This document shows, in pieces, positions 7,839 to 17,202 of a stretch of DNA of 64,000 bases. A model generated the notes under the pieces. The model was not told the DNA's origin. It did not search any database and saw nothing but the letters and a program-made list of their open reading frames with translations. The position numbers and the translations under genes were made by a program. The stretch comes from Hymenobacter sp. BRD128. GTDB lineage: Bacteria > Bacteroidota > Bacteroidia > Cytophagales > Hymenobacteraceae. The stretch's first letter is position 1, and each line of letters begins with the position of its first letter. The stretch covers positions 2,852,001-2,916,000 of the forward strand of contig NZ_CP053908.1 in assembly GCF_013256625.1 (NCBI RefSeq). The letters are read 5' to 3'.

Positions 7839-9160
7839 ACCTGCGCCAGCAGGCTAGCCAGTTGCCTTTCAATTTCGCTAAATAAGGGCCGCTCAGCTAG
7901 CCTGGGCTGCATACAGCGTCGCTGTAAGTCGGCTAAGGCTAGCCGGCCCACCGCATTGCCAGCCGGGCAATGAGCCACCAATTCTTCGAGCAGGCAGCCA
8001 AAGGCGCGTGCTTCGAGCCGCTGCAAAAGCGAGGCTTCGGGCGAGGCCACGTCAAAAAAGCTCGCCGCGCCAAAATCGCCCAGCAGCGCATCGCCGCTGG
8101 GCGCCGCCAGAATATTGTGCGCGTACAGGTCGCCGTGCAAAATACCCTGCGCGTGCACGTGCGCCGCCGCCGAGGCAATGCCGTGGGCTAGCCGCACGGC
8201 GGCGGCCAGCGTGAAGCTGGTGCCGGGCGCGTACACATCGCGGGTGCACGACGCCAGGCTGGGCGGCCCGGCCAGGTTGCCATACGCCGGGTCGATAAGG
8301 TCGAGCACCAGCCCTTCGGCCCCGGCTGGGTGCTCGCTGATTTTACCTTGCACAGCAATCAAATTGGGATGCCGGCCGGCGCTGATGCAGGCGGCCATCT
8401 CGCTGTGCGGCAGGCCGTCGCTCGTCACGGCGCCCTTAAATATCTTCACGGCCACTTCCTTCGCTGGCTGGCTGGCGGGCTGCCAGCTAGCCCGGTAAAT
8501 GACGCCCGAGGCGCCCTCACCCAGCGGCTGCTCAATAGTCAGCTCGGACCAATCAATACGGCCAATCGGATGCCGGGCCACTACGCCCGCTTCGGCCCCG
8601 GCATCGAATGGGTTACCTGCGTAGGCCAGCCAGCTCAGGCGCGGTAGAGTCAGCAGCCACACGGGTAGTTCGGTGAGCTGGTTGGCCGCAATGCGCAGCA
8701 GCTCCAGTCGGGTGCAGTGGGCTAGCTCGGCGGGCAAGCGGCGCAGCTGATTACCCGCCAGCATCAGCTTTTGCAGGTCGGCGCACCGGCCTATTTCGGG
8801 CGGCAGGCTTTCCAGCGCATTGTCGGTGAGGATGAGCCAGCGCAGGCGCGGCGGCAGCGCGGCGGCCGGCACGGCACGAATTTTATTGGCCTTGAAGCCC
8901 ACCATCGTGAGCCGTGGGCACTGGCCCAGCACCGCCGGCAGGCTGGTAAATCGATTATCGGAGCAAAAAACAACCTGCAGCCGATGCAGCCGGGCCAGGT
9001 CGGGCGGCAAGGCAGTGAGCTGATTACCTGATAAGTTGAGGACTTCGAGCGAGTCGGCCAGAGTAAATATCTCTTCGGGAAACTCGGTGAGGCCGGCGGC
9101 CAGGTCGAGGCGGCGCGTGCCGGCTAGCTCGCCGGCGCGTAGTTGGGCTAGGGTGTGCAT
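7835..9160 (-). CDS. Leucine-rich-repeat protein with Ser/Thr/Tyr-type kinase domain
   Basis: A 441-residue cytosolic protein without signal or membrane segment. Residues 35-185 are about six LRRs of the LxxLPxxLxxLxxL type. Residues 205-441 are a eukaryotic-like kinase: glycine loop LGEGASGV (213-220), Lys239 in AVKIFKG, HGDLYAHNIL with catalytic Asp344 and Asn349, and DFG at 362-364. The usual HRD arginine is glycine (HGD), so it is a non-RD kinase that may not need activation-loop phosphorylation. The C-lobe is short. The LRR part probably binds a protein partner. Its 3' end overlaps the convergent propeller gene by four bases. No adjacent phosphatase or obvious substrate. Confidence 0.88.
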   Translation of the reverse strand: MHTLAQLRAGELAGTRRLDLAAGLTEFPEEIFTLADSLEVLNLSGNQLTALPPDLARLHRLQVVFCSDNRFTSLPAVLGQCPRLTMVGFKANKIRAVPAAALPPRLRWLILTDNALESLPPEIGRCADLQKLMLAGNQLRRLPAELAHCTRLELLRIAANQLTELPVWLLTLPRLSWLAYAGNPFDAGAEAGVVARHPIGRIDWSELTIEQPLGEGASGVIYRASWQPASQPAKEVAVKIFKGAVTSDGLPHSEMAACISAGRHPNLIAVQGKISEHPAGAEGLVLDLIDPAYGNLAGPPSLASCTRDVYAPGTSFTLAAAVRLAHGIASAAAHVHAQGILHGDLYAHNILAAPSGDALLGDFGAASFFDVASPEASLLQRLEARAFGCLLEELVAHCPAGNAVGRLALADLQRRCMQPRLAERPLFSEIERQLASLLAQV

Positions 9161-9392
9161 GCGGCAGCAAAGGTCGGCAGCCCAGCCCGGCCGGCTAGCC
9201 GATGATGCAGGTATTCTTCTCAGGGCGCAACCCAGGTGCGAAGCGGTAGCACCTCACTTTTTCGACCATTGCGCCCCGTCAGCCGTTAAGGCAAATGAAA
9301 AGTCGAGGGTTGGCCTGTTTCTTGAATAAGCCCGCACTAGGCTGGGCTTCTGCCCCGGCTTATTTTTCGCCTCAATGCCTATTTTTCCAGAT

Positions 9393-9992
9393 ATGAAACG
9401 CTTTTCCTGGTTGGCCACCCTGGCCGTAGCAGTGCCCCTGGCGGCCGCCGCCCAAACCAAGCCTACGATTACTAAATCGTCTTCTACCAGTACTACCAGG
9501 CCGGCCACGCAGGAAGTGAAGGAAACCGTCGAAGAGCTCGACCCCGCCACGGGTAAAGTCATTCGGCGCACCACCCGCACCTACAACGTGCCAGCCGGCA
9601 CCGCCGCTTCGGCAGGCATGGCCACCGCTAGCCCCGCCAGCGCCCCGGCCCGCACCGAAGAGCCCGTGAGCACAACCCCGGTCCACGCCGCCAGCGACCC
9701 GGCCGTATCCTCGTTTTTGCGCGAGAAAGTAGCGCTGGGCACTACTACGGCACCCCAGCTACTACGCCTCTACAACGAATTTATCGAAACGGTCCGTGCC
9801 GAGCGCAGCGGCTGGAAAGCGGCCGACTGGGACCGGGCGGCCGCCGTGCTCAGCAGCCTCAATGCCCGCTACGAGCAGTTGCGACCTTCGTTTACGCTCG
9901 ACGACAAGCTCACGATTCGCTCGCAGCAGGGCGAGTTTCAGACCCTGCGCACCGCCCGCCAGCTTTCTGACCAGATTTCGAACAAGCTCTAG
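9393..9992 (+). CDS. Secreted hypothetical protein
   Basis: A 199-residue protein. The start at 9393 (MKRFSWLATL) begins a signal peptide with cleavage near AAAAQ; an in-frame start at 9375 would add six residues. Residues 20-110 are low-complexity, rich in T, A and P. Residues 110-199 are predicted mostly helical (FLREKVALG..., LLRLYNEFIETVRAERSGW, DWDRAAAVLSSLNARYEQLR). No family is recognised. It ends one base before the convergent Cys/Met enzyme gene. Confidence 0.65.
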   Translation: MKRFSWLATLAVAVPLAAAAQTKPTITKSSSTSTTRPATQEVKETVEELDPATGKVIRRTTRTYNVPAGTAASAGMATASPASAPARTEEPVSTTPVHAASDPAVSSFLREKVALGTTTAPQLLRLYNEFIETVRAERSGWKAADWDRAAAVLSSLNARYEQLRPSFTLDDKLTIRSQQGEFQTLRTARQLSDQISNKL

Positions 9993-9993
9993 G

Positions 9994-11145
9994 CTAGCCC
10001 TGCCCCAGCGCGTGTTCCAAGTCCACGAGCAGGTCGGCCACTTCCTCGATGCCCACGCTCAGGCGCAATACCCCGGGCGTGATGCCGAGCTGCGCACGCT
10101 GCGCCGGCGTGAGCCCCCGGTGCGAGGTAGCGGCCGGGTACGAGCACGACGACGACACGCCCGCCAGCGACGGGGCTAACGGAAAGAGCTTGGTCTTTTG
10201 AATAAACGCATCGACGGCCGCGGCCGAATCGTCGGCCAGCCGAATGCTCAGCATGCCGCCATACAGGCCGCCCAGCAGCTGGTGCGCCGCCAGGTCGTGG
10301 CCGGGGTGGCTTTCGAGGCCAGGGTAGAATACCTGCGCCACGGCCGGGTTATCGGCCAGGAAGCGCGCCAGCGTCATAGCGTTTTCGGAGTGCTGGCGCA
10401 TGCGCAGGCGCAGGGTTTTGAGGCCGCGCACGGCTAGCCAGCTGTCGAGCGGGGCCAGCATCAGGCCGAGGTTGGTAGCCAGGCGGCGCAGTTTTTTGCC
10501 AATGGCCGGGTCGCGGGCTACCACCACGCCGGCCGTCACGTCGGAGTGGCCGGCCAGGTACTTGGTAGCCGAGTGCCACACCATATCGGCGCCCCAGCTT
10601 AATGGCTGGGTCAGCATAGGCGACGTAAACGAGCTGTCAATCAGCAATAAAATACCCTGCTCTTGGCACGCCTGCGCCAGGCGGGGGCCATCGAGCACTG
10701 TCAGCAGCGGGTTGCTGAGTACCTCGGCCAGCACCAGCTTGGTGGTGGGGCGGCGGTGGCTAGCTACGTCGTAGAGGTCGGCCAGCGGCACGTAGCTCGT
10801 TTCGATACCCAGGCGGCTCAGCTCATGGGAGAGCAGCACCACTGAGCCCCCATAGAGTTCGGCGGGGCACAGCACGTGGTCGCCGGCCTGGCACACGGCC
10901 AGCACGGCCGCCAATAGCCCGGCTAGCCCCGCGCCGGTGGCCACGCCCCCGCCGCTAGCCCCTTCGAGCCGCGCTACCTCGGCCACCAGCTCGTCGGAAT
11001 TGGGGTGCTCAGAGCGCGAGTAGCCGTAGCGCCCGCCGTGGTCGGGCGCGGTGTAGTATTCTTCCAGCTCGGCCAGCGAGCTGAATTTAAAGACCGAGGT
11101 CTGATAAATCGGGGTAACTTTCGGGTGAATCGGGGTCAGGTCCAT
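9994..11145 (-). CDS. Cys/Met-metabolism PLP enzyme (cystathionine gamma-synthase/lyase family)
   Basis: A 383-residue protein of normal family length. Motifs: SRSEHPNSDELVAEVARLEGA near the start, AELYGG with stacking Tyr98, the PLP-binding Asp170 in LLIDSSF, and Schiff-base Lys195 in HSATKYLAGHSDV. The family covers cystathionine gamma-synthase, beta/gamma-lyases, O-acetylhomoserine sulfhydrylase and methionine gamma-lyase, all transsulfuration or sulfur amino-acid reactions; the sequence alone does not separate them. It is a single-gene unit between convergent and co-directional neighbours with no other sulfur genes. Confidence 0.9.
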   Translation of the reverse strand: MDLTPIHPKVTPIYQTSVFKFSSLAELEEYYTAPDHGGRYGYSRSEHPNSDELVAEVARLEGASGGGVATGAGLAGLLAAVLAVCQAGDHVLCPAELYGGSVVLLSHELSRLGIETSYVPLADLYDVASHRRPTTKLVLAEVLSNPLLTVLDGPRLAQACQEQGILLLIDSSFTSPMLTQPLSWGADMVWHSATKYLAGHSDVTAGVVVARDPAIGKKLRRLATNLGLMLAPLDSWLAVRGLKTLRLRMRQHSENAMTLARFLADNPAVAQVFYPGLESHPGHDLAAHQLLGGLYGGMLSIRLADDSAAAVDAFIQKTKLFPLAPSLAGVSSSCSYPAATSHRGLTPAQRAQLGITPGVLRLSVGIEEVADLLVDLEHALGQG

Positions 11146-11181
11146 GGTGGCGCGAAGGTAGCGCCGGGGCCGGCTGCCGGC

Positions 11182-12306
11182 CTACTGCGTGCGCCGAATT
11201 TCGCTGTCGTCGCTTCTTTCCTTGTTCTCGGCTTCTACCACGCGTTCGGCTTTAGCCGTGAGCGTATCGGGCATGAGGTGTTGCATTGCCAGGTTTTCGC
11301 GGGCAAAGACCTGCATCAGCACTACGAAATAAGAAAGCAACAGCGGCCCGATTACCAGCCCCACAATACCGAAAATCTCGACGCCCAGCGTGAGACCCAC
11401 CAGCGTAACCCAGGGGTGGATATTGCCCATGTACTTGCCCAGCCAGATGCGCAGCAGGTTGTCGATATTAATAATGACGATGACGCCCACCAGCAAAATC
11501 CCAATCCCTTGGTTGGTATGCCCCTGCGCAAACTGATAAATGGCCGCCGGACCCCACACCAGCGGCGTGCCCAGCACCGGAATAAAGGCCATAAAAAAGG
11601 CTATTACCGTCCAGAACAGCGAATCGGGCACGCCAAAAATGGCGAGCGTAGCGCCCGTGAGTAGCCCCTGCACCAGCGCAACTAGCCCCTGCCCCAGCAC
11701 ATTGGCGTTCACGTTGTTTTTGAGCGACTCGCTCAGCTCGGCCATCGTTTTTTCGCGGAAAGGCAGGTAGCGGTGCAGCCCCGCCAGAAAAGCCTCTTCC
11801 TGCATAAAAAGATAGTACATGGTGAAGAGCATCAGGCCCACTATCACGATTACGTTGAGCACGCTGCTGGCTAGGGTCGGCAGCCACTGGCTGACGCGGG
11901 CGGCTCCCTGCTGCAACAGCTGCCGCACCTGGTTTTCCTGGGTCACCTGCATGCCTACTTTGCGCTCAACGCTCTGCACCGCCGCCAAAATCTGGTCGGG
12001 GTGCTTGGCCAGCTCCGTCACGCGGTCGATGAGCAGCGAGGAAAGCGCGAAAAAGGGAATCACCAGCACCACCGTGGCAAACAGTAGCAGCAGCACCGTT
12101 ACCAAAGTGCGGTTCCAGTGGCGCTTGTGCACCAGGGCCGTAAACCACGGCCGCAGCACTACATATAAGATACCAGCGCCTAGAAAAGCCGTCAGGTATT
12201 GCAACAGCCCAAACAAGGCCAGCAGCGCCAGCACAATTAAGGTGATAATCAGCAGCACAAATCGCTGGCGCGGCGAGTAAATATTGGTTTCGGTAGAATG
12301 CGACAT
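11182..12306 (-). CDS. AI-2E family transporter (PerM/YdiK-like permease)
   Basis: A 374-residue membrane protein. The start at 12306 (MSHSTETNIYSPRQR) is preferred over an upstream start at 12396, whose extra 30 residues look unlike the family. It has N-terminal paired helices, a central soluble region (residues 95-150) and a C-terminal bundle with FGVPDSLFWTVIAFFMAFIPVLGTPL and the IDNLLRIWLGKYMGNIHPWVTLVGLTLGVEIFGIVGLVIGPL signature spread over two helices. The family contains autoinducer-2 exporters and Na+/H+ antiporters; the substrate here is unknown. The C-terminal tail is charged. Confidence 0.85.
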   Translation of the reverse strand: MSHSTETNIYSPRQRFVLLIITLIVLALLALFGLLQYLTAFLGAGILYVVLRPWFTALVHKRHWNRTLVTVLLLLFATVVLVIPFFALSSLLIDRVTELAKHPDQILAAVQSVERKVGMQVTQENQVRQLLQQGAARVSQWLPTLASSVLNVIVIVGLMLFTMYYLFMQEEAFLAGLHRYLPFREKTMAELSESLKNNVNANVLGQGLVALVQGLLTGATLAIFGVPDSLFWTVIAFFMAFIPVLGTPLVWGPAAIYQFAQGHTNQGIGILLVGVIVIINIDNLLRIWLGKYMGNIHPWVTLVGLTLGVEIFGIVGLVIGPLLLSYFVVLMQVFARENLAMQHLMPDTLTAKAERVVEAENKERSDDSEIRRTQ

Positions 12307-12394
12307 CGCGCGGAGAAAGCAGGCTAACAATTGAATGAATAGCTGATGAACGAAAATTTCCCCTGAACAGCCAGCCTTCGGCGCCCTTCGGGCC

Positions 12395-12433
12395 AAAAAA
12401 AGCGCCCGCGCCGACCGAAGTCAGCGCGGGCGC
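12395..12433 (-). terminator. Terminator of the atpD-atpC transcript
   Basis: A GC-rich hairpin (12402-12411 with 12424-12433, GCGCCCGCGC/GCGCGGGCGC) is followed on the minus strand by a run of seven T. It lies 24 nt beyond the atpC stop. Confidence 0.8.
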
Positions 12434-12456
12434 CGCCGCATTTTTCTAAGCTATAA

Positions 12457-12711
12457 CTACGCCGAAGCCGACTCAGCGAGCACTATCACGTTGTTGCGCA
12501 GCACTTCTACGATGCCGCCGCTAATGTGAAACGTGCCGCCGCCCGCGCCCGTCACTGTCACGTCGCCGGCCTTGAGGGCGGCAATCAGCGGGGCGTGGTT
12601 GTTGAGCACTTCAAATGAGCCATCGGTGCCCGGAAACCGCACCGATGTGGCTTCGCCCTCATATACTTTCCGGTCGGGGGTGATGATTTCTAAGTGCATT
12701 TTTTCGGTCAT
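12457..12711 (-). CDS. atpC: F1 ATP synthase epsilon subunit
   Basis: 84 residues from the ATG at 12711, or 80 from the ATG at 12699. The second start (MHLEIITPDRKVYEGEA) matches the usual N-terminus better, since MTEK adds four residues. The protein is the short form, containing the beta-sandwich (VRFPGTDGSFEVLNNHAPLIAAL, HISGGIVEVLRNNVIVLAE) and lacking the C-terminal two-helix hairpin that makes most epsilon subunits 130 or more residues. Such truncation is common in Bacteroidota. It couples the catalytic head to the central stalk. It is co-transcribed with atpD, but a palindrome (12707-12805) fills the gap and includes the first start codon. Confidence 0.92.
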   Translation of the reverse strand: MTEKMHLEIITPDRKVYEGEATSVRFPGTDGSFEVLNNHAPLIAALKAGDVTVTGAGGGTFHISGGIVEVLRNNVIVLAESASA

Positions 12712-12805
12712 GCTGACGAAGGAAGCATCTTATCGCGCCTGCTCCGTCGGGTTGGCATTGCTAACGAAGGAAGCCGTGATAAGATGCTTCCTTCGTCGGC
12801 ATGAC
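12707..12805. repeat. Palindromic element between atpD and atpC (28-bp arms)
   Basis: 12707-12734 pairs with 12778-12805 at 27 of 28 positions around a 43-nt centre that contains a partial third copy of the arm motif (CTAACGAAGGAAGC at 12761-12774). The arm motif GACGAAGGAAGCATCTTATC differs from the other palindromes here. The outer end of the element supplies the first candidate ATG of atpC. Confidence 0.8.
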
Positions 12806-12813
12806 AAACGGGT

Positions 12814-14322
<1,509 letters not shown>

Positions 14323-14356
14323 TTACTTTATGAAGTTTAGTATCCTTTTGAGGGTG

Positions 14357-14387
14357 CAAAAGTACGATTCAAACCCCTCTTTTCAAA
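14357..14387 (-). promoter_or_regulatory. Promoter of atpD-atpC
   Basis: On the minus strand TTTG (14387-14384) is followed after exactly 19 bases by TACTTTTG (14364-14357), the full Bacteroidota sigma-A consensus TTTG-N19-TAnnTTTG. It lies 41 nt before the atpD ATG. Confidence 0.75.
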
Positions 14388-14485
14388 GCTGAAGCCCGAA
14401 TGAACGCGGCCCCCACCCTAGCCACGGTGAAAGCGCCCTGCGGACCCAGCCCACGCACTTTTTTGAAAAATTTTTACCCTGCCTC

Positions 14486-14515
14486 TTGCCTCGTATTATT
14501 CTCGTAGTACCTTTG
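14486..14515 (+). promoter_or_regulatory. Promoter of tRNA-Gln
   Basis: TTG at 14486-14488 and TACCTTTG at 14508-14515 are separated by 19 bases, an excellent match to the Bacteroidota promoter. The mature tRNA starts 34 nt downstream. Confidence 0.75.
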
Positions 14516-14548
14516 CAGCCCCGAACGGCACCCCGCCACCCGGGAACT

Positions 14549-14621
14549 TGTCCGATGGTGTAACTGGCAACACGCTTGATTTTGATTCAAGAAAGTCCAG
14601 GTTCGAGCCCTGGTCGGACAA
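14549..14621 (+). tRNA. tRNA-Gln (anticodon TTG)
   Basis: A 73-nt cloverleaf: acceptor stem TGTCCGA/TCGGACA, D stem GTGT/ACAC, anticodon stem CTTGA/TCAAG with loop TTTTGAT (anticodon TTG), T stem CCAGG/CCTGG with TTCGAGC loop, discriminator A. The 3' CCA is not encoded. Confidence 0.95.
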
Positions 14622-14647
14622 CTTCGACACTGCTCGACAACTTCAGC

Positions 14648-14690
14648 AAAGGCGCTGGCTTCTCCCATCCGGGAGCAAGCCGGCGCCTTT
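14648..14690 (+). terminator. Hairpin downstream of tRNA-Gln
   Basis: 14648-14661 pairs with 14677-14690 at 13 of 14 positions (AAAGGCGCTGGCTT-type arms). The arm ends in TTT followed by a pyrimidine-rich stretch. It lies 27 nt after the tRNA and 85 nt before prs, so it probably ends the tRNA transcript. Confidence 0.6.
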
Positions 14691-14774
14691 CGCTTGTTAT
14701 TTCTCCCCTTTCGCTATGGCCTGTTGCCCAGCTTATACGCAGGATAACAGGCTTTTTTGTTTCTACCTTCCCGT

Positions 14775-15704
14775 ATGGACCCGCACGTTAAACTATTCGC
14801 CGGCAGCGCCTCGCAGGAGCTGGGCCGCAAAATCGCCGAAGCCTACGGCCAGCCCCTGGGCGACCTTACTCTCCAACGCTTTGCCGACGATGAGCTCAGC
14901 CCAAGCTTCGACGAAAGCGTGCGCGGCTGCGAGGTTTTCCTTATCCAGAGTACTTTTCCCCCTAGCGAGCACCTCATGGAGCTTATGCTGATGGTAGATG
15001 CTTGCAAGCGCGCCTCGGCTCACAAAGTCAATATCGTAATGCCCTACATGGGTTACGCCCGCCAGGACCGCAAGGACAAGCCCCGCGTGAGCATCGGGGC
15101 CAAGGTGGTGGCCAACATCATTCAGAGCGTGGGTACCGACCGCCTCATGACCTGCGACCTGCACGCGGGCCAGATTCAGGGCTTTTTCGATATTCCGGTC
15201 GACCATTTGGACGGGGCCACCGTCACGGCGCCTTATATCAAATCGCTAGGGTTGAAAAACCTCATCTTCGCTTCGCCCGACGTGGGCGGCGTGGTGCGCA
15301 CCCGGGCCTTCGCCAAAAAATTCGGAGCGGAAATTGTCGTCTGCGACAAGATGCGCTTGCGGGCCAACGAAATTGCCTCTATGCAGGTCATCGGCGATGT
15401 GAAGGGGATGGACGTAGTTTTTGTGGATGACATGGTAGACACCGCCGGCACCATCTGCAAGGCCGCCGACCTAGTGATGGAGCGCGGCGCCAACTCGGTG
15501 CGCGCCGTTATCACGCACCCCTTGCTGAGCGGGCCAGCCCACGACCGCATTCGCGCTTCGCAGCTCACCGAGCTCATTACTACCGACACCATTCCGCAGC
15601 GCCAGCCGAACGATAAAATCCGGGTTATTTCGATGGCGCCACTCTTTGCCGCCGCCATCCGCAACGTGGTGACGCACGAGAGCATCAGCTCGCTGTTTAG
15701 CTAA
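14775..15704 (+). CDS. prs: Ribose-phosphate pyrophosphokinase (PRPP synthetase)
   Basis: A 309-residue protein that makes PRPP from ribose 5-phosphate and ATP for nucleotide, His and Trp synthesis. The ATG at 14775 (MDPHVKLFAGSAS) is preferred over an in-frame TTG at 14757. Motifs: RFADDELSPSFDESVRG, the catalytic flexible region YMGYARQDRKDKPR, metal-binding DLHAGQIQGFF, and the PRPP loop VVFVDDMVDTAGTI. Usual length. It precedes rplY by 91 nt. Confidence 0.97.
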   Translation: MDPHVKLFAGSASQELGRKIAEAYGQPLGDLTLQRFADDELSPSFDESVRGCEVFLIQSTFPPSEHLMELMLMVDACKRASAHKVNIVMPYMGYARQDRKDKPRVSIGAKVVANIIQSVGTDRLMTCDLHAGQIQGFFDIPVDHLDGATVTAPYIKSLGLKNLIFASPDVGGVVRTRAFAKKFGAEIVVCDKMRLRANEIASMQVIGDVKGMDVVFVDDMVDTAGTICKAADLVMERGANSVRAVITHPLLSGPAHDRIRASQLTELITTDTIPQRQPNDKIRVISMAPLFAAAIRNVVTHESISSLFS

Positions 15705-15707
15705 AGG

Positions 15708-15738
15708 TTGGATTTGCGGCCCGCTAGCCTTACCTTTG
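15708..15738 (+). promoter_or_regulatory. Promoter of rplY
   Basis: TTG at 15708-15710 and TACCTTTG at 15731-15738 are spaced 20 bases apart; the -7 is extended by CGGCCC. It lies in the prs-rplY gap, 57 nt before the rplY start. Confidence 0.65.
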
Positions 15739-15795
15739 CGGCCCGTTTCGGCAAGGGTTGCCTAGCGGATAATTCATTCCAAATCAACTTCTTTT

Positions 15796-16368
15796 ATGAA
15801 AAGCCTGGAGATTGTAGGGTTTAAAAGAGCGAATCTCGGCAAGACGGACGCTAAGGCGCTGCGCCTCGATGCCCAAGTACCGTGCGTTCTGTACGGTGGC
15901 AAAGACACGGTGCATTTTTCGGTGCCCGCCATCTTGTTCCGCGAGTTGCTGTATACCCCCGAGGCCCACATCGTGGACCTGAACGTGGAAGGCACTACCT
16001 ACCGCGCCATCGTGCAGGATGCCCAGTTCCACCCCGTGAACGAAATGCTGCTGCACGTTGACTTCCTGGAGCTACAGGAAGGCAAAGAAGTGAAGATGGA
16101 CATCCCCGTGAAATATGTTGGCGTTTCGCCGGGCGTACTGGCCGGTGGCAAGCTAGCCAGCAAGCTGCGCAAGCTGAAGGTGAAGGCTACGGCCGAAAAC
16201 CTGCCCGACTACGTGGAAGTTGACATCAGCACCCTGGAGCTCGGCAAGTCGGTGAAAGTAGGCGCGGTGAAAACCAACAACTACACCATCCTGACCAGCG
16301 CGCAGGCTCCTATTGCTACCATCACCATCCCGCGCGCGCTGAAAGGCGAGCTGGCCGGCAACAAGTAA
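15796..16368 (+). CDS. rplY: 50S ribosomal protein bL25 (CTC form)
   Basis: A 190-residue, two-domain form of bL25: residues 1-95 are the 5S rRNA-binding domain (KRANLGKTDAKALRL..., VPCVLYGGKD, AIVQDAQFHPVNEMLLHVDF), residues 96-180 the CTC/TL5 C-terminal domain (VPKYVGVSPGVLAGGKL-like segment, DYVEVDISTLELGKSV). Longer than the E. coli single-domain version, as usual in Bacteroidota. It is followed by pth, the classic rplY-pth pairing, though a strong terminator at 16449 separates them. Confidence 0.95.
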   Translation: MKSLEIVGFKRANLGKTDAKALRLDAQVPCVLYGGKDTVHFSVPAILFRELLYTPEAHIVDLNVEGTTYRAIVQDAQFHPVNEMLLHVDFLELQEGKEVKMDIPVKYVGVSPGVLAGGKLASKLRKLKVKATAENLPDYVEVDISTLELGKSVKVGAVKTNNYTILTSAQAPIATITIPRALKGELAGNK

Positions 16369-16448
16369 GACCGCCGATTCAAACTGGTTTAACAGACACC
16401 CTGCTGCGCCGGCTGACTAGCCGCCCAGTTGAATTGTTTGAATAATTT

Positions 16449-16491
16449 GCACACAAAAAAGGCTGCTTATAAAGCAGCCTTTTTTGTGTGC
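16449..16491 (+). terminator. Terminator after rplY
   Basis: A perfect 20-bp stem (16449-16468 with 16472-16491) around a 3-nt loop has an AAAAAAGGCTGC/GCAGCCTTTTTT core. It lies 80 nt after rplY and 84 nt before pth, so pth likely needs readthrough or its own promoter. Confidence 0.85.
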
Positions 16492-16575
16492 CCAGGGCCT
16501 ACGCTACGCCTCGCTCGTTTATAGCAAGGAGCCGTTGCTTCGCATTTGCTAATTACGCTAAATACACTTCAATCC

Positions 16576-17142
16576 GTGGCCTTTTTAATACTTTGCCTGG
16601 GCAATATTGGCCCTGAGTACGCCGATACTCGCCATAATATCGGCTTTATGGTGGCCGATTATTTGGCAAAAAAATTTGAGGCGCCGCGCTTTGAATTAGG
16701 ACGCCACGCTTTTACCACCGAGTTTAAAAGCAAGGGTCAAACCTACGTGCTGGTGAAGCCCACCACGTTTATGAACCTGAGCGGCAAAGCAGCCGCGCAC
16801 TGGCTTAGCACGCTGAAAATACCGGCCGAGAATATGCTGGTCGTCACCGACGACCTAGCCCTGCCCTTCGGCAAATTGCGGTTGAAAGGCCAAGGCTCGG
16901 CCGGTGGCCATAATGGCTTGAAAGATATTCAGGCCACGCTAGGCACTGATGTTTACGCCCGCCTGCGCTTCGGCGTGGATGCTAATTTTCCGAAAGGCCG
17001 GCAGGTTGATTATGTCTTAAATCCTTTTTCAGCCGACGAGCAGATTGAGTTGCCGCTACGCATCGAGAAAGCCAGCGAGGCGGTACTGGCTTTCGGCGCG
17101 CTAGGGTTAGAGCGGGCTATGAACGTAGTCAACATAAAATAA
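16576..17142 (+). CDS. pth: Peptidyl-tRNA hydrolase
   Basis: 188 residues from a GTG start at 16576 (MAFLILCLGNIGPEY), chosen because it places the conserved LGNIG at residue 8 as in the family; a TTG at 16546 would add ten residues. Active-site residues are visible: the Asn in LGNIG, the catalytic His in DTRHNIGFM, and the Asp in VVTDDLALPFGKLRLK, plus GSAGGHNGLKD. It frees tRNA from stalled peptidyl-tRNA. Base composition is somewhat richer in A/T than its neighbours. Confidence 0.93.
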   Translation: MAFLILCLGNIGPEYADTRHNIGFMVADYLAKKFEAPRFELGRHAFTTEFKSKGQTYVLVKPTTFMNLSGKAAAHWLSTLKIPAENMLVVTDDLALPFGKLRLKGQGSAGGHNGLKDIQATLGTDVYARLRFGVDANFPKGRQVDYVLNPFSADEQIELPLRIEKASEAVLAFGALGLERAMNVVNIK

Positions 17143-17189
17143 ATCCGTCCGTTATGCTTCGCAGGCTCAGCATAACGGACGGATTTATT
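17138..17189. terminator. Bidirectional hairpin between pth and metG
   Basis: A perfect 21-bp stem (17138-17158 with 17169-17189) has AATAAATCCGTCCG-type arms and a 10-nt loop. It overlaps the pth stop and lies 14 nt from the metG stop, so it can end both convergent transcripts. Confidence 0.7.
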
Positions 17190-17202
17190 GGCCTTTTTAT
17201 AT

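Noticed and set aside
11005..11664. Long plus-strand frame opposite the Cys/Met enzyme and the permease
   Set aside because: It runs antisense to two well-recognised genes and shows no family pattern; such frames are common in GC-rich DNA.
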